A DNA stretch of 64,000 nucleotides from Takifugu bimaculatus. Taxonomy: Eukaryota; Chordata; Actinopteri; Tetraodontiformes; Tetraodontidae. The notes under the pieces were generated by a model. The model did no database searches. It saw nothing but the letters and a program-made list of their open reading frames with translations, and was not told the DNA's origin. The position numbers and the translations under genes are program-made. The stretch spans positions 25,007,361 to 25,071,360 of the forward strand of contig CP034975.1 of the NCBI GenBank assembly GCA_004026145.2. The letters run 5' to 3'. Positions within the stretch are counted from its first letter, which is position 1; each line of letters opens with the position of its first letter. Below are positions 48,845 to 60,651 of the stretch, piece after piece.

Positions 48845-50950
48845 TCAGACACTTCCTTTAGCTATTTTCAGGAGGATTCCGAGGTACTCCCAGACCAGCT
48901 GAGAGGCACGGTTCCTCCAGCATATCCTGGGTGTTCCTTGGGGCTTCTTCCTGGTGGGACACACCTGGAACATCTGTAGGCGTGCAGTGGGCATCTGAAA
49001 CACATGCCTAGCTGACTCACCCCAATGCGCAGGGGCAACGGCTCTACTCTGAGCTCCTCCCAACTGACTGAGCTTCTCACCCTATCTCTAAGGAAGTCAC
49101 CCTGCGGAAGACACTAATTTCATCCACTTGTATCTGAGATCTTGTTCTTTCAGTCTACACAAAGTTCATGACAGTGGGTGAGAGTGGGAGTGTAGACTGA
49201 CCGGTAGATTGAGACCTTTGACTTTTGACCATGCCCTTTCTTCATCACAATGGTCCAGTACACTGACCACATAACTGCGGAGGCTGCACCAGTCTGCCCG
49301 TAAATCTCGTTCGCCATCTTTTCCTCACTTGAAAATTTTTGAAAAATCATGAACAGTACTGGTGACAAAGAGCAGCCCTGCCAGAGTCCGACATGCACCG
49401 GAAACAGACCTGACTTACTGCTGCTAACGTAAATAAAGCTTCTGCTCCGGTCACACAGTGCCTGAACAACCTTTAGCAGAGGGCCCCAGACCCCATACTC
49501 TCGGAGCACCCCCCCATAGGATCACACAAGGGACAGGGTAGAATGGCTTCTCCAGATCAACAAAACACATGTCCACAAGTGGCTGGGCACAGTCCCTTGA
49601 ACCCTCAAGCACCATGTGGGGGGTACAGAGCTGGTCCAGACTATCAGCCAAATTCTCCTCTCCAGTACCCTGCTGTAGACCTTTCTGGGAAAGAAATGTT
49701 ATCACCCTCTAGTTCAGGGGTGCTCAATACATCGATCACGATCTACCAGTCAATCGCCAAGGTACTATTGGTAGATCGCATGACAATAAAAACATAGACG
49801 TCTGCCTATCATCCGTCCTGTCACTTGATTGATCTACAGGGCAGCCAGTCAGATGCCATCTGAATTTTGTTAACACTTAGGTCACTGTGCATGCGCACAC
49901 AATGGCTCTAAGTGCATCAAAGCTATCAAACTAGTCAGTTGGTTACCGTGATTTCTTCGCTTTTGTTTTTTTTCTCTTAAACTTAAGAAAGGGTATTAAA
50001 ATAAGTGCGGGAGATGGACCAATTAAAAAGACTGTTCATGGAAAATGCAACACTGAATACCTGCAGAAAAGTGAGCTGATAAAGAGAAAGAAAAAGTCCC
50101 AGTTGTTTTTCACAATGGCAAAAAAATGTACATAGTTAATTATGTTGTGTTGTGCAACATGTGCGGTTATGCAACGTACATGAACCTAAATTGTAAGAAT
50201 CCTCAATACTTTTCTAAATAAATATGACGGGTCGATCATTTTGACTTGGTAAGTTCATATGTAGCTCGCATGCTGACAAAGTGTGAGCAACCCTGCTTTA
50301 GTTGGAATGTACTCTGCTGTTCCACTTTTTAAAAAGTGGTACCACCACCCCGGTTTGCTAAGACAACCCTACAACATTCAGATAGGTACTCATAGCTCCT
50401 CCCTGAGGTGATGCATGGTTTGCTGGAAATGTTTTCGTGGCCCACCAATATTTCTTGTCATAGCCTCACTCAACTCCTCCCAGATGTAATTGTATGCCTC
50501 CAGGGCAGCCTGAGATGCAGCTTGCTTGGCCTAACAATCAACTGTGCCTGGAGTTCCACAGGCCAGCATGGTCTGCTAGGACTCCTTCAGCTTGACAATA
50601 TCCCTTACTCCTGCTGTGCATCACTGGGTTCTGCTGTTGCCACCACAACATGCAAAAAAGAAGACCTTGCATCCAAAACTGCCACTGTCAACAGTGGAGG
50701 GTAAGAACATAGTCCCCTCAGACTCAATGTTGCCAGCCTCCCTCAGAATCTGGGACAGGTTCTCCCAGACCCTCACAATACTAAGCTATGCCAGGTTTGT
50801 TCAACTTGATCTACCTCTACCGGATATAACCTACCTGAGCATGTTTCATATTTTACTGGAGTCCCTAAATGCAGACTATTCATGTGCTGTTGGTGGCTTC
50901 AGAGGTGAATACTATCAGTTGGACTAGATATTGTCATATTGTTCATTCAT
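48845..50950 (-). mobile_element. Decayed non-LTR retrotransposon (reverse transcriptase), split by a hAT-type insertion
   Basis: Minus-strand fragments read in order like one fish LINE. At 50.4-50.6 kb: the region before the RT (DIVKLK, LACGTPG, WEELSEAM). At about 50340-50304: TGVVVPLFKK. Then after the inserted element, 49706-49450: ITFLSQKG, LDQLCTPH, VLEG and MCFVDLEKPF. At 49509-49330: REYGVWGPLL, KSGLFPVHVGLWQGCSLSPV. Then, after a deletion that removes the FADD catalytic motif, GAASAVM and SIYRSVYTPTLTHCHELCV at about 49290-49150. The C-terminal end (RVRSS near 49080, CPTRKKPQGTPR and LVWEYLGIL) runs to about 48870. Stops and frameshifts make it dead. The 5' boundary is uncertain and may extend towards 51.3 kb. 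Confidence 0.85.
49715..50295. mobile_element. Non-autonomous hAT-type DNA transposon, 581 bp
   Basis: The ends are imperfect inverted repeats: CAGGGGTGCTCA on the left and, reverse-complemented, CAGGGTTGCTCA on the right. They are flanked by a probable 8-bp target duplication, ctctagtt (49707-49714) and ctttagtt (50296-50303), with one mismatch. TIR form and 8-bp duplication fit the hAT superfamily. The interior keeps only a broken trace that could be a transposase N-terminus (KVPVVFHNGKK, CNMCGYA). It sits inside the non-LTR relic and, when removed, restores that element's continuity. Confidence 0.8.
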
Positions 50951-52499
50951 AAGGGAAAAAAGTGTCCTCGTAATTGACCTCCCCATTCAATAGGAAAAAG
51001 ACACATCAGAGCATGTTAGAGGAAACGACTAAAGTAGTCAGAGTTGTACTAAAAGGCTGGCTTGAAAGCAAGGGTGCACCCTGTGAACGTCGGATGGAGG
51101 GTCACGTCAACAGTCCAGTTGATTGTCTGCCTTGTAAAGGCGGTATCTTTTGGGTACCTCCCTCAAAACTTTACCCTCACTGCCCACAAAGATGAAAAAT
51201 AGAGTGCTAGCCTCTTGCTGTGGGTCTGAGCCAATAGGAAGGTAGGGGGACATAGGATGAAAATATTGCCTGCAGCTGATCAAGTAGCACTGGCAGTGGT
51301 ACAACAGACACAAAGCCAGTGTCATTCCTCACAATTTCAGATGGCTTTGTGCTCAGCCATGTTCCTCCAGGTTTTTTTTTAAAGTATTCTCATGGGCAAA
51401 AACTGAGATCAAGGTGAATGAATCCATGAAAAGAAGCACTACAAGACAGAACGTTGCCTACCAAGCCACAGTTTGCAGGGTGCCTAATAAGGATCAACCA
51501 AAAATGCCTGTTGGGGAAGCCCATGGAATGGTACTATAAGCCAACATCGTACAAATGACTGATGCGTCATCTTGAGGTTTTCTAGATCCCTTGGTTAAAA
51601 ACAAACTTTAGTCGGCCTGTTTGGCCAAAATATATTTGAACTGCCCTTAAAATAAATCAGCTCTGGGAACAGGCAACAGAGCACACGAGAGTGAATGAGT
51701 CTGATGGCCACCTCATAACGGTTAATTCAGAAGCCAGAAGTGACTGGTCAAAGCTGAGGCGGACCGTTCCATGGCAAGTCTCCAACTCTAAGCAGCAATG
51801 GGTGAATCCACATTGGCTTAACCCAGTCTTGGGAGTAGCCCAAGAGTTCTGTTGAAAACCCGCCAAGAAACAACAAAGGATGATGGCAACTGAATTAGGA
51901 GCTCTTACACATACAGACAATATTCCAAGCAAAGGAAAGCAGGCTGTCTGTTGTGTATGAGAAACACATCACAAGCAAGGCTTCAACACATCTTGTATGA
52001 ACGAAGGGTGGATCTGACCCAAGAAGCTATAGATGTTGTGGCAAAGGCACCTCAAACTTGACCAAAATCTCCCTTAAAAAGTGCCCTTTAATTCTGATGA
52101 AACATAAATGTCAAACTGAAAGATTTCTACTAATAAATACATGATTCCATAGACACCCAGCCACTTTATGGTGACTATCCCGACAGAGGTGCAGTCAACT
52201 AGTTGGGGTGGTGTCGGCACAAGTCAGCAAGGTCCAATTGTCCAATTACTTGTTAACTGATTTAGTAACTATTTGTGCTGCTATTAGATAAAAGAAAGAC
52301 GTTTACAAAAATATATGCTATAAGTAATGTATATTTTAAAGAAAACTACACTTGTTCCCATGTATAAAAGCAGAAAAATCTGGGAGGCGTATAATGGCAT
52401 CGTATGTGATACACAGCTGTTAAACTTTACTACTGCATTTATAGCAAAAAGATGTGGACCAGGAAATACATTGAGAATAGGAAGCTCATAATTTACTTG
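50951..52499. other. Interval between the non-LTR relic and the right inverted-repeat arm
   Basis: No gene recognised. The first few hundred bases may be more of the non-LTR element; the rest (51.4-52.5 kb) has broken ORFs and looks like unidentified repeat debris. Confidence 0.35.
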
Positions 52500-52540
52500 G
52501 TTCAGAGAGGGAGCACATTCACTCACTAAGCATCTGTTGT
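52500..52540. repeat. Right arm of the 41-bp inverted repeat
   Basis: Exact reverse complement of 48656-48696; similarity stops abruptly on both sides. Confidence 0.95.
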
Positions 52541-53639
52541 TTCAGTCATTATTTTCAGGATGTAAAGTAAATGAGACAGCAACCGTTCTGAACAATCAGA
52601 GCAATTCCTGTTACTCAAAATTATAAATTTGTTCCAAATGTTCCAAAGTTGGAGAGAACACTTCACTATCATCATTCTAAAGTAATCGCAAAGTCTGTCA
52701 AGTAGAACAAATTAGAGAAGTGAGCAAGATCAGTTTATTTTCCCCAGGAAAATCATTCCAGCCCAAAATGATTTGATTTTTTTTAGATGCAACAGATTTA
52801 TCAGTGTGTTTAATGCATTTTTAAAATATTGCTGCCTTAATAAACATTTTGCCTTATTTTAATGCAGAAGTGTGTATTTTTCTAGTTTTTGTTTTAACAC
52901 TATGTAGTTGGAGGAAAGTTTTTGCAGGAATAACCACTACCAGTTCCTTTTCTCCAAACACAGAATCAGAAATAATCTAAATTCTAATGCCACGTTTGAC
53001 CTATAATTGTGTGTTTTATGAGTGGACCCAGAGGGGACTAATGACATCAGTAGGTTCAACTGTACTGGCACTGCAACTTTGTACTGTGTTTGAAACATTT
53101 TCAGGTAAAAGTCAGACTTTCACATCAGGATAGTCCAGACGAGTCAGTTTGTTTGTTTGGGCATGAAACGCTGGAAAACTGCACATCTTAATTTGATTTG
53201 GTTCACTTTCACATTACATATTTGAAAGTGGACCAAATTGTCATGGCAACAAATAATTACAACAGCTGCTCTTCTAGGGCGGATGAATCACTGTCATGCT
53301 GAATCACTTCTTGTCAGTGGTTCACTTTGGCTCGCAGCGTAGTTCGTTTGCATTCAACTGTATGCGAAGTGCCCCAAGGTTTACTTACAGACGGACTGGA
53401 GTTCACTTGTTTGGTCATGCATCAAAGTTTGGATTAGCTCTCACACCTGTCCAAATGAAGTGGACCAGTGGAAAAGTGAATTCTGGTCTATTGGAAGTGG
53501 TGACAATACTCACTTAAACCTCACCAAAAGCCCCAGTGATTTCAACACTATGTATTTCTGTACTGTAGTTCAAAAGCTTTCAGTCTGGGAAAAGCAGAGA
53601 GGGACTGTGCATCTTTACTTCTAAGGACTGGTGCTTTAA
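52541..53639. other. Non-coding interval, nothing recognised
   Basis: AT-rich sequence with no coding exon, RNA or named repeat that I can support. Confidence 0.4.
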
Positions 53640-54031
53640 CAGCAGCATGATCTGTACCACTGCTGCCTGGACTTTGTGGCCACAGCACTCACGGGTAGAC
53701 CCTTTTATCATCAGGTGGACGACATGATAGGTGTGGCAGTAGATCCAGCCAGCTACAAGGCCTACCCATCACCATCTGTCAATGTGCATGCCTTACTAGA
53801 AGAGGAACATAAAAACTTCAATCCTCTGACTTGCAGTTGACATCATCATGGCCCTGGCTTTGAACTTTGGATGATCAAAGGTCAAAATCCCCCCGGAACC
53901 TGGAACATCACCACAATTGAGCTCTTCTTTGGCCCATTATCTACATTTCCTGAAAATTTCATTTAAATCCGTTCCTAACATTTTGTGATACATTGATGAC
54001 AGACAGAGAGACAGACAGGCAGGCAGGCAAG

Positions 54032-54062
<31 letters not shown>

Positions 54063-54115
54063 GGACGCATGGCATCTGTCACATAACCTTGTTGGCGGCA
54101 GTAAGAGTCTTCTTT
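53640..54115 (+). mobile_element. Interspersed repeat tail ending in an (ACAG)n tract
   Basis: The segment with tgaaaatttcatttaaatcc (53950-53969), then gacagacag repeats at about 53999-54062 and an end with ataaccttgttggcgg (54085-54100), resembles the 3' tail of a repeat family widespread in percomorph fish. That family carries an (ACAG)n tract before its terminus. The family name and left boundary are uncertain. Confidence 0.55.
53999..54062. repeat. (ACAG)n / (GCAG)n microsatellite
   Basis: Tetranucleotide ACAG units with a short AGGC variant block in the middle. Confidence 0.95.
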
Positions 54116-55886
54116 CCTGTAATTCTAAAAGAGTCCAGCATACCCCCCTAAAGATGTGAGTGGATCAAGATTACGGTACTTAATATTAACAAAACAATTC
54201 TGCTGTCTAATTATATACTCTCGTTGTCATTCAGAGCAACGCTGTTTATTCCATGAGTGATTGTTTATGCCTTTGCATCATGAGACATCTTCTACACAGT
54301 GACAGTGTGTCAGTGGAAAATGAGTCAGATTCACAAACCTGTTGACCTAATAAACATCCATGCTTTCCATATGTGTAACCCTCTGGCCTGCTCCTATAGG
54401 TCAGTGCAATTATGTCATTTAGCCAATAACCATTAACTCTCTCGCCCTCTCTCTCTCTCTCTCTCTCCCTCTCTCTCTCTCTCACACGCACACACATTGC
54501 TTGAGGCAGTCTATCCATCCTCATTAGTGCCCTGTTGCAGTTGGCTGAGCGTGTGCCAAAGTCATAAAGCTCCACACCCCTCCTGCCATTACCTCATGAT
54601 CATGATATCACACAGGTTGCTCACAGTGATGACATCACATCGCCGGATTCACGGTTCTGCCTTTTTTTGATTACATTATGCACCGCAGGTCATGGGTAAG
54701 AACTTTCTCCACTAGAAGCCAAGGACAAAATCCAAGACTGTGAATTTTGGGAGTAATTACCAGTTTGACTTTCAGCTGAAAACATCCAATCATTTTTTTT
54801 TGTATTTTTTTTTTTGCAGATAGACACAGCCGTTCGTACTCTGATGCCAGCATAGTGGCATTAAACTTGTCATTACATGGAAATATGCCAAGACAATCAA
54901 TATATAAAGAAAGCTTTGGGCTGTCTGGTCACGACTAATGAAGTCATGGTCTCACAAGCTCACTGTGTGTTCATGTCCTTATAAATATCTGCTGACACGC
55001 GTGTTTCTATGACATTAGTTTAAAATAATCATTTAAATTTCTGATGTGCAATGGCTGACAAAATCCGAAGAGGCCCATGCAATCATGAAGATAGTCACTT
55101 GATTTAGAGGAAAAATGACAGTTTTGACATAAAAGCGTAGATCCATCACTGGAACAATTTCATTAAAAGACTGACCTGTATTTCCAGAAGAGACTGGGTC
55201 AATTCATCTTCTGAGCGAAGCCGAAGGCCCCTCGACCACTCTGTACCTGTCACACCACCACCAGCGACACCAGCACCACCAGTCCTCACCTGCAACGCTG
55301 CAACCACTGCAAAAACAAAACACAGGGCGAAATTACAGAAAATATAAGATGATTGCTATTATTTACTGCTTGTAAAGCACAAATGAGAAACTTAAGCTGT
55401 GTTATGTGAAAAGAAAAACAGGTTTTGCTCATAAATTAGTCCAGGATGCCAGTAAAAGATCTGGATAATGTTTTAAAGGCACAAGATGTTGATCATTTTG
55501 TTTTACGACATCACTTGTGGGACCTCTTTAATTCTTTTAGAGAGTAAGCAAGATTCTTGGATGAAACAAAATTAAGAAAACAGTATTTTGTGTTTTTTTC
55601 TTTTTAAAAGGATATTTTGAAACGGTCCAAGCTGTGCATTCTTTAGACACACAATGTGCTTTAAAGCTCTCTTTTTAATATTACAATGAAATACACAATA
55701 TATTGCTTGTTCAATTCCAAATCAAATCTAGAGTTAAAATGTAGAGTCAAAATGTTCTCTTTGTGCCTGGGCCATTCCAACTTCCCCCACAGTCCAAATA
55801 CTTGTTTGATAAGGCTGTGTGAGTGTGTGAGGGACAGGCAACTCCTCCAGTGATTAATAGAATGGACTCCAGCCCCCTGTGTGACT
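54116..55886. other. Non-coding interval, no confirmed gene
   Basis: Contains a (CT)n tract at 54440-54483 and a Pro/Thr/His-codon-rich patch at about 55188-55320 preceded by a splice-acceptor-like sequence (see findings). No family similarity was recognised. Confidence 0.4.
54440..54483. repeat. (CT)n microsatellite
   Basis: CT dinucleotides with a CCCT interruption, followed by a short CA run. Confidence 0.9.
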
Positions 55887-56744
55887 TGGATGGGTGGATG
55901 GATGGATGATGGGTGGATGGATGGCTGGGTGGGTGGAGGATGGGTGGATGGATAGATGATGGGTGGATGATGGATGGATGGAGGATGGGTAGGTGGATGG
56001 ATGGATGGATAGATGATGGGTGGATGGATGGATGATGGATGGATGGGTGGATGGATGGAGGATGGGTGGATGATGGATGGATGGATGGGTGGGTGATGGG
56101 GTGGATGGATGGGTGGGTGATGGATGGATAGATTGGGTTGGGTGATGGGTGGATGTATGGGTGGAGGGATGGATGGATGGGTGGTGGTGGATGGGTGGAT
56201 GAATGGATGGATGGGTGGGTGGGTGGATGGATGGATGGGTGGGTGATGGGTGGATAGATGGATGGATGGGTGTGGTGGTGGATGGATGATGGGTGGGTGA
56301 TGTGGTGGATAGATGGATGGAATGGGTGGGTGATGGGAGTGGATGGAGGAGATGGATGGATGGAGTGGATGGATGGATGGATGGGATGGGATGGATGGAT
56401 GATGGATGGAGGTGGATGGAATGGATGGATGGGGTGATGGATGGATGGATGGATGGGAATGGGTGATGGGTGGAGGATGGTATGGGGTGGTGGATGGGTG
56501 GATGGATGGATGGATGGGGATGGGTGGGTGGATGGATGATGGGTGATTGGGTTGGATGGAGGATGGGTGTGGGTGATGGGTGGATGATGGGTGGGTGATG
56601 GGTGGATGGATGGATGGATGGGTGGGTAATGGGTGGATGGATGGATGGATGGGTGGGTGATGGGTGGATGATGGATGGATGGATGGATGGATGGATGGAT
56701 GGGTGGATGGATGGATGAGTGGGTGGATGGATGGGTGGAGCCCA
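55887..56744. repeat. GGAT/GGGT tetranucleotide-derived tandem array, about 0.86 kb
   Basis: A dense array of TGGA, TGGG and GATGAT variants. All three minus-strand frames stay open through it and read His-Pro-Ser-Ile repeats, because the TCCA/CCCA unit has no stop codon. The 422-, 332- and 298-codon ORFs across it are therefore artefacts. The array is degenerate, with no single fixed unit longer than 4 bp. Confidence 0.95.
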
Positions 56745-57070
56745 CAACAACTTTGTTTTATGGACGTCTCCTTATGGATTTTCAGGTGAACCGCCCCTTT
56801 AAATCCGAGAGTCCACTGAGAAGTCAGTACAAATTCTCCAAAATGTACAGACTCGAGCACAGAGGCCCAGAAAAGCATCCCAGAGTTCTCCAGAGTTCTG
56901 GAGACTTCTAAATAAACATATAAACACATTTAATGTATAGCACATTTATTGCAATTTAGCTACGGCCCTGGACGTGAGCTGTGCAGCCTCTAATTTGTCT
57001 GCACGGAGACTCGCTGAGCCGTCTGTGGCTGACCAACATTCAGGAGATGTTATTACCACATTATCTCTGG

Positions 57071-57855
57071 TCAGGAGAGGAGAGAGAGGGAGGGAGGGAG
57101 GAAGAGAGAGGGGGAGAGACAGCTAGAGAGGGAGGGAGGGAGGAAGAGAGAGAGGGGAGAGCCAGAGCTAGAGAGGGAGGGAGGAAGAGAGAGAGGGGGA
57201 GAGACAGTTAGAGAGGGAGGGAGGGAGGAAGAGAGAGAGGGGAGAGCCAGAGCTAGAGAGGGAGGGAGGGAGGAAGAGAGAGAGGAGGAGAGACAGCTAG
57301 AGAGGGAGGGAGGGAGGAAGAGAGAGAGGGGAGAGCCAGAGCTAGAGAGGGAGGGAGGAAGAGAGAGAGGGGGAGAGACAGTTAGAGAGGGAGGGAGGGA
57401 GGAAGAGAGAGAGGGGAGAGCCAGAGCTAGAAGGAGGGAGGGAGGGAGGAAGAGGGGGGAGAGGGAAGAGAAGCTAGAAGGGAGGGAGGGAAGAGAGAGA
57501 GGGGAGAGCCAGAGCTAGAGAGGGAGGGAGGGAGGAAGAGAGAGAGGGGAGAGCCAGACTAGAGAGGGAGGGGGGAGGAAGAGAGAGAGGGGAGCCAGAG
57601 ATAGATAGGGAGGGAGGAGAGGAGAGGGGAGGAGCGGAGGAGGAGAAGAGAGGGGGGGAAGCCAGAGCTAGAGGGAGGGAGGAGGAGAGAGAGGGGGAGA
57701 GCACAGCTGAGGGGAGGGAGGGAGGAAAAGAGAGAAGATAGAGCTTGTAGGTGAGGAGGATGAGTAAAGGTGAAGGAGGGAGAGGGAGAGAAATGGAGAG
57801 AGAGAGAAGGGAAGAGAGGGAAGGAGTGCGAGAGCCAGAGGGAGGGAGAGATTGG
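57071..57855. repeat. Polypurine (GAGGGAGG) minisatellite with higher-order organisation
   Basis: Purine-only monomers of about 40-46 bp (gagagggagggagggagg, then aagagagagagggg) are separated by short spacers of two kinds, gccagagctag and gacagttag/gacagctag. A block of about 95 bp at 57160-57255 recurs identically at about 57332-57428, giving a higher-order period of about 173 bp (four monomers). The right half is more degenerate. ORFs here are low-complexity artefacts. Confidence 0.92.
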
Positions 57856-59943
57856 TCCTAGTAAACAATAATTAGGGTTGGTGATGATGTGCATAAGCAG
57901 GACAGAACAAAATGAAGGAAAGAAAACAGAGAGAACAGTGAGACTCGACTGACGTTAGAAACCTGCTTAAATGCACAGTTGACTGAGTCACTGGACTTTA
58001 TGTCCTCATTCCTCTTTCACACAGTTCATTTGATTAAGGCTAATTCATTAAACATATTCACTGTACTGATGTACACAAAATATTTTACACAACAAATTTT
58101 AGTGAATTGATATAACTTATGTAAAATAACCCTATTTTAATTTTAATTCCCTTTATGAAGCACTTAAAGCCGAAATTTAAAGTTGACCAATACCTTTACA
58201 TACAATAAACCTTTATTTTTTAGCTACAGATAGTTCTAATAATCAGGAGAAAATAGACCATTAATAAGAATATTGTTAAGAAGGCATAATCAATTCCAGG
58301 TAGAGTGCAAACAAATAAATCAATGTTTTATATTTTTTGGATTTATTATTTATTTATTATTTTAATAGCCATGATATTAAATCTGAAGACTGATTAGAGA
58401 CGCAAAGAGTTCTATTTAAATATTGTTTTTTTTAAATATAAATAAACTGTATATGTTTTGTGTGTTCTTTTTATCTTTGTAATAGTGGCTGCAGACAGTC
58501 CAACATATCACCCTTTGCCTTCAGGGGGGTGGGAAAATACCACGTCTAGAATAAGGCCCCATACAGGCTAGCAGTGCTGGGAATAAGGAGTCATCGTCCT
58601 TCTGGGTGGGTGGTGGTGGTGGTGGTGGGGGCCGTGTGCTTGTGGGGGGGCTTTCCGGGAAGGACTATCGGTAATATCTGGAAGTAGATGCACGGGATAC
58701 GTGTGCTAAATCTCGTAATTTCACAAACATGCATGCGGGAATTAAATTGGGGTCATTCTGGCAATCCAGACATTCCTTCCCGCACATTTCCAGTCAGTGT
58801 GAGGCTCCAGACCTCTGACATCATGAGGGGGTTCCACGTTGTGCCTCCCTGTTCTCTCCCAAACCCACCCATATTTGGAAGTTAGAGGAAGGGAATCCCA
58901 GATGATGACTCAAAGGCTCCTGCTGCCAAGGGGAATTCTCTCCACATCTGGTTTGTGTGTGTCTGTTTTCACGTGTCTGTGTACGTGTGTGTGTATGTGT
59001 GTGTGTGTGACATCTTTGAGCTTAAGAGGCAGCTTTTACAGTCTTTGTGGAGACAGAAAAAAACTAGTTGTGTGTGATGATTTACCCTCTTTACAACCAT
59101 GAAATTAATTTGAACTAGGCAATTTTATGAATGTGGAATATAACAAAACGTGTGAAAAACACTGCCTTGGTGAAGTGCAGAACACCATGTGAAGTGGGTC
59201 TGGGCTCTTCAGTACAGTCAGGAGAGTGGACCGTACTGGCCACAGCCCACTGTCTGCAATAAGCCCCCCACCAAGAGGACTTAAGATGGAAGAACTTTTT
59301 CTCATATGAATATGAAGACATGAGACTTCTATGAAACTTGAGCGACAGATGTGCTCCTGGTGCCTTTGGGGATGGTGAGTTTGGGAGAGAATAAGGAGGC
59401 CTTGAAGTCTTGTCAGGGTCTAAATTTAGCCTGACTTTGTTCTTCTCTGGTCATTCTGGTGATAGAGGACTCTGCTCTCTGGGGGTTTTCTGTGGTCCAG
59501 TGTCTCAGAAAGGCTGCTGTTGTTCTCCCCGGCAGACAGAAACATAGAGGATCCCTCAAGCAACACAAAAGAAAGAATGCTTTCAGTGAACGTTCGGTCA
59601 AACTTCACAGAATGTTGTGTATGATGCTCTGGGGACCAATAAAACAAGTATTTCACAGACAACATCTTACCAGCTTTCTGTCTGCTATTACTAAAACATA
59701 AACCAAACTGACTTCAAGCAGTATTCATGGGGTTTAAAATGTGTCCTTATCTAGAGAAAAGGGTTTGCCAGGAAATTATGTTATTGGACAAAAAAAAGAC
59801 TGTAAAACGGAAAAAAAGAATTATGGAATGAATATATTGATATCATAAATCACTCTGCATAAGGTGTCATTTTCCTCTGCTTCTCACTAGGACACTGCAC
59901 CACCCCAATGTTTACAAGACTCACCCAGGACAAATTGCCCCCC

Positions 59944-60022
<79 letters not shown>

Positions 60023-60500
60023 AATCCTATCCTGAGAAAGAAAGACAAATTGAGACACAGCATCTTGAAAGGAAGACTCATGCATCCTGCAGAGCGCCAA
60101 AGGGCAATTATTTTCAAAATATCCTGAGGCTAAACATTTTTTTTATTAAGTTATTTATTTATTTATGCGACTAGGCTATGCTTGCCACTCAGATAAAGTG
60201 CATTAGTTAAGAAAAAGGACAGACCCCAAAGTCCGAGTAACTAGTTTGAAAGCTATTTAGTGACCTCTAGAGGCTGCATGGACTGACTGCATGTTGTTTA
60301 CACGTCAACGGAACGTTCCACTGCAAAATGAGAGCGGGGTTAACTTAATATCTAAAGTTTTGTCTATCTCAGTTTTGTCCTACTATTTCTTTATATAGTT
60401 ATTTATTTATTGTCTAATGACTCTTGAGAATTATTCACGTGTTTCAGCGAAATTACCAGACGGTGCTTTAAAGAAAACAGTATGTATGTCTGTTGTTTGG
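57856..60500. other. Non-coding interval upstream of RNASEH2B
   Basis: No coding exon recognised. It contains AT-rich DNA at 58.0-58.5 kb, a short (GGT)n run at about 58608-58628, TG tracts at about 58970-59010 and a long (AC)n microsatellite (59947-60018). Confidence 0.45.
59947..60018. repeat. (AC)36 microsatellite
   Basis: An uninterrupted AC run of 72 bases, the longest perfect dinucleotide tract in the window. The poly-Cys-Val and poly-Thr-His ORFs over it are artefacts. Confidence 0.97.
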
Positions 60501-60651
60501 CAAAAGTGGGAAATCCAGGCCGGAGAGAGGCGCCTTTTCCGAGCTCATGCCGCCCCCCCGAAGTGACTGATGTGGTCTGAATCACAAGCGCGTTAAACTC
60601 TTAGATTTTAAAATAACATTAAGCAGTGCTAACACTGCTGAGTAGCCCATC
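60501..60651 (+). promoter_or_regulatory. RNASEH2B proximal promoter and 5' UTR (position only)
   Basis: The sequence directly upstream of the RNASEH2B ATG includes a GC-rich patch (ccgcccccccgaag, near 60548). No TATA box or clear CpG island is visible, so this is placed by proximity to the start codon. Confidence 0.35.

Noticed and set aside
55661..56929. 422-, 332- and 298-codon ORFs on the minus strand rich in His-Pro-Ser-Ile
   Set aside because: All three frames are open because the TCCA/CCCA tetranucleotide array contains no stop codon; no gene structure or family supports them.
57474..57894. Ser/Leu/Pro-rich minus-strand ORFs
   Set aside because: They are read from the polypurine array; low complexity and repeat driven.
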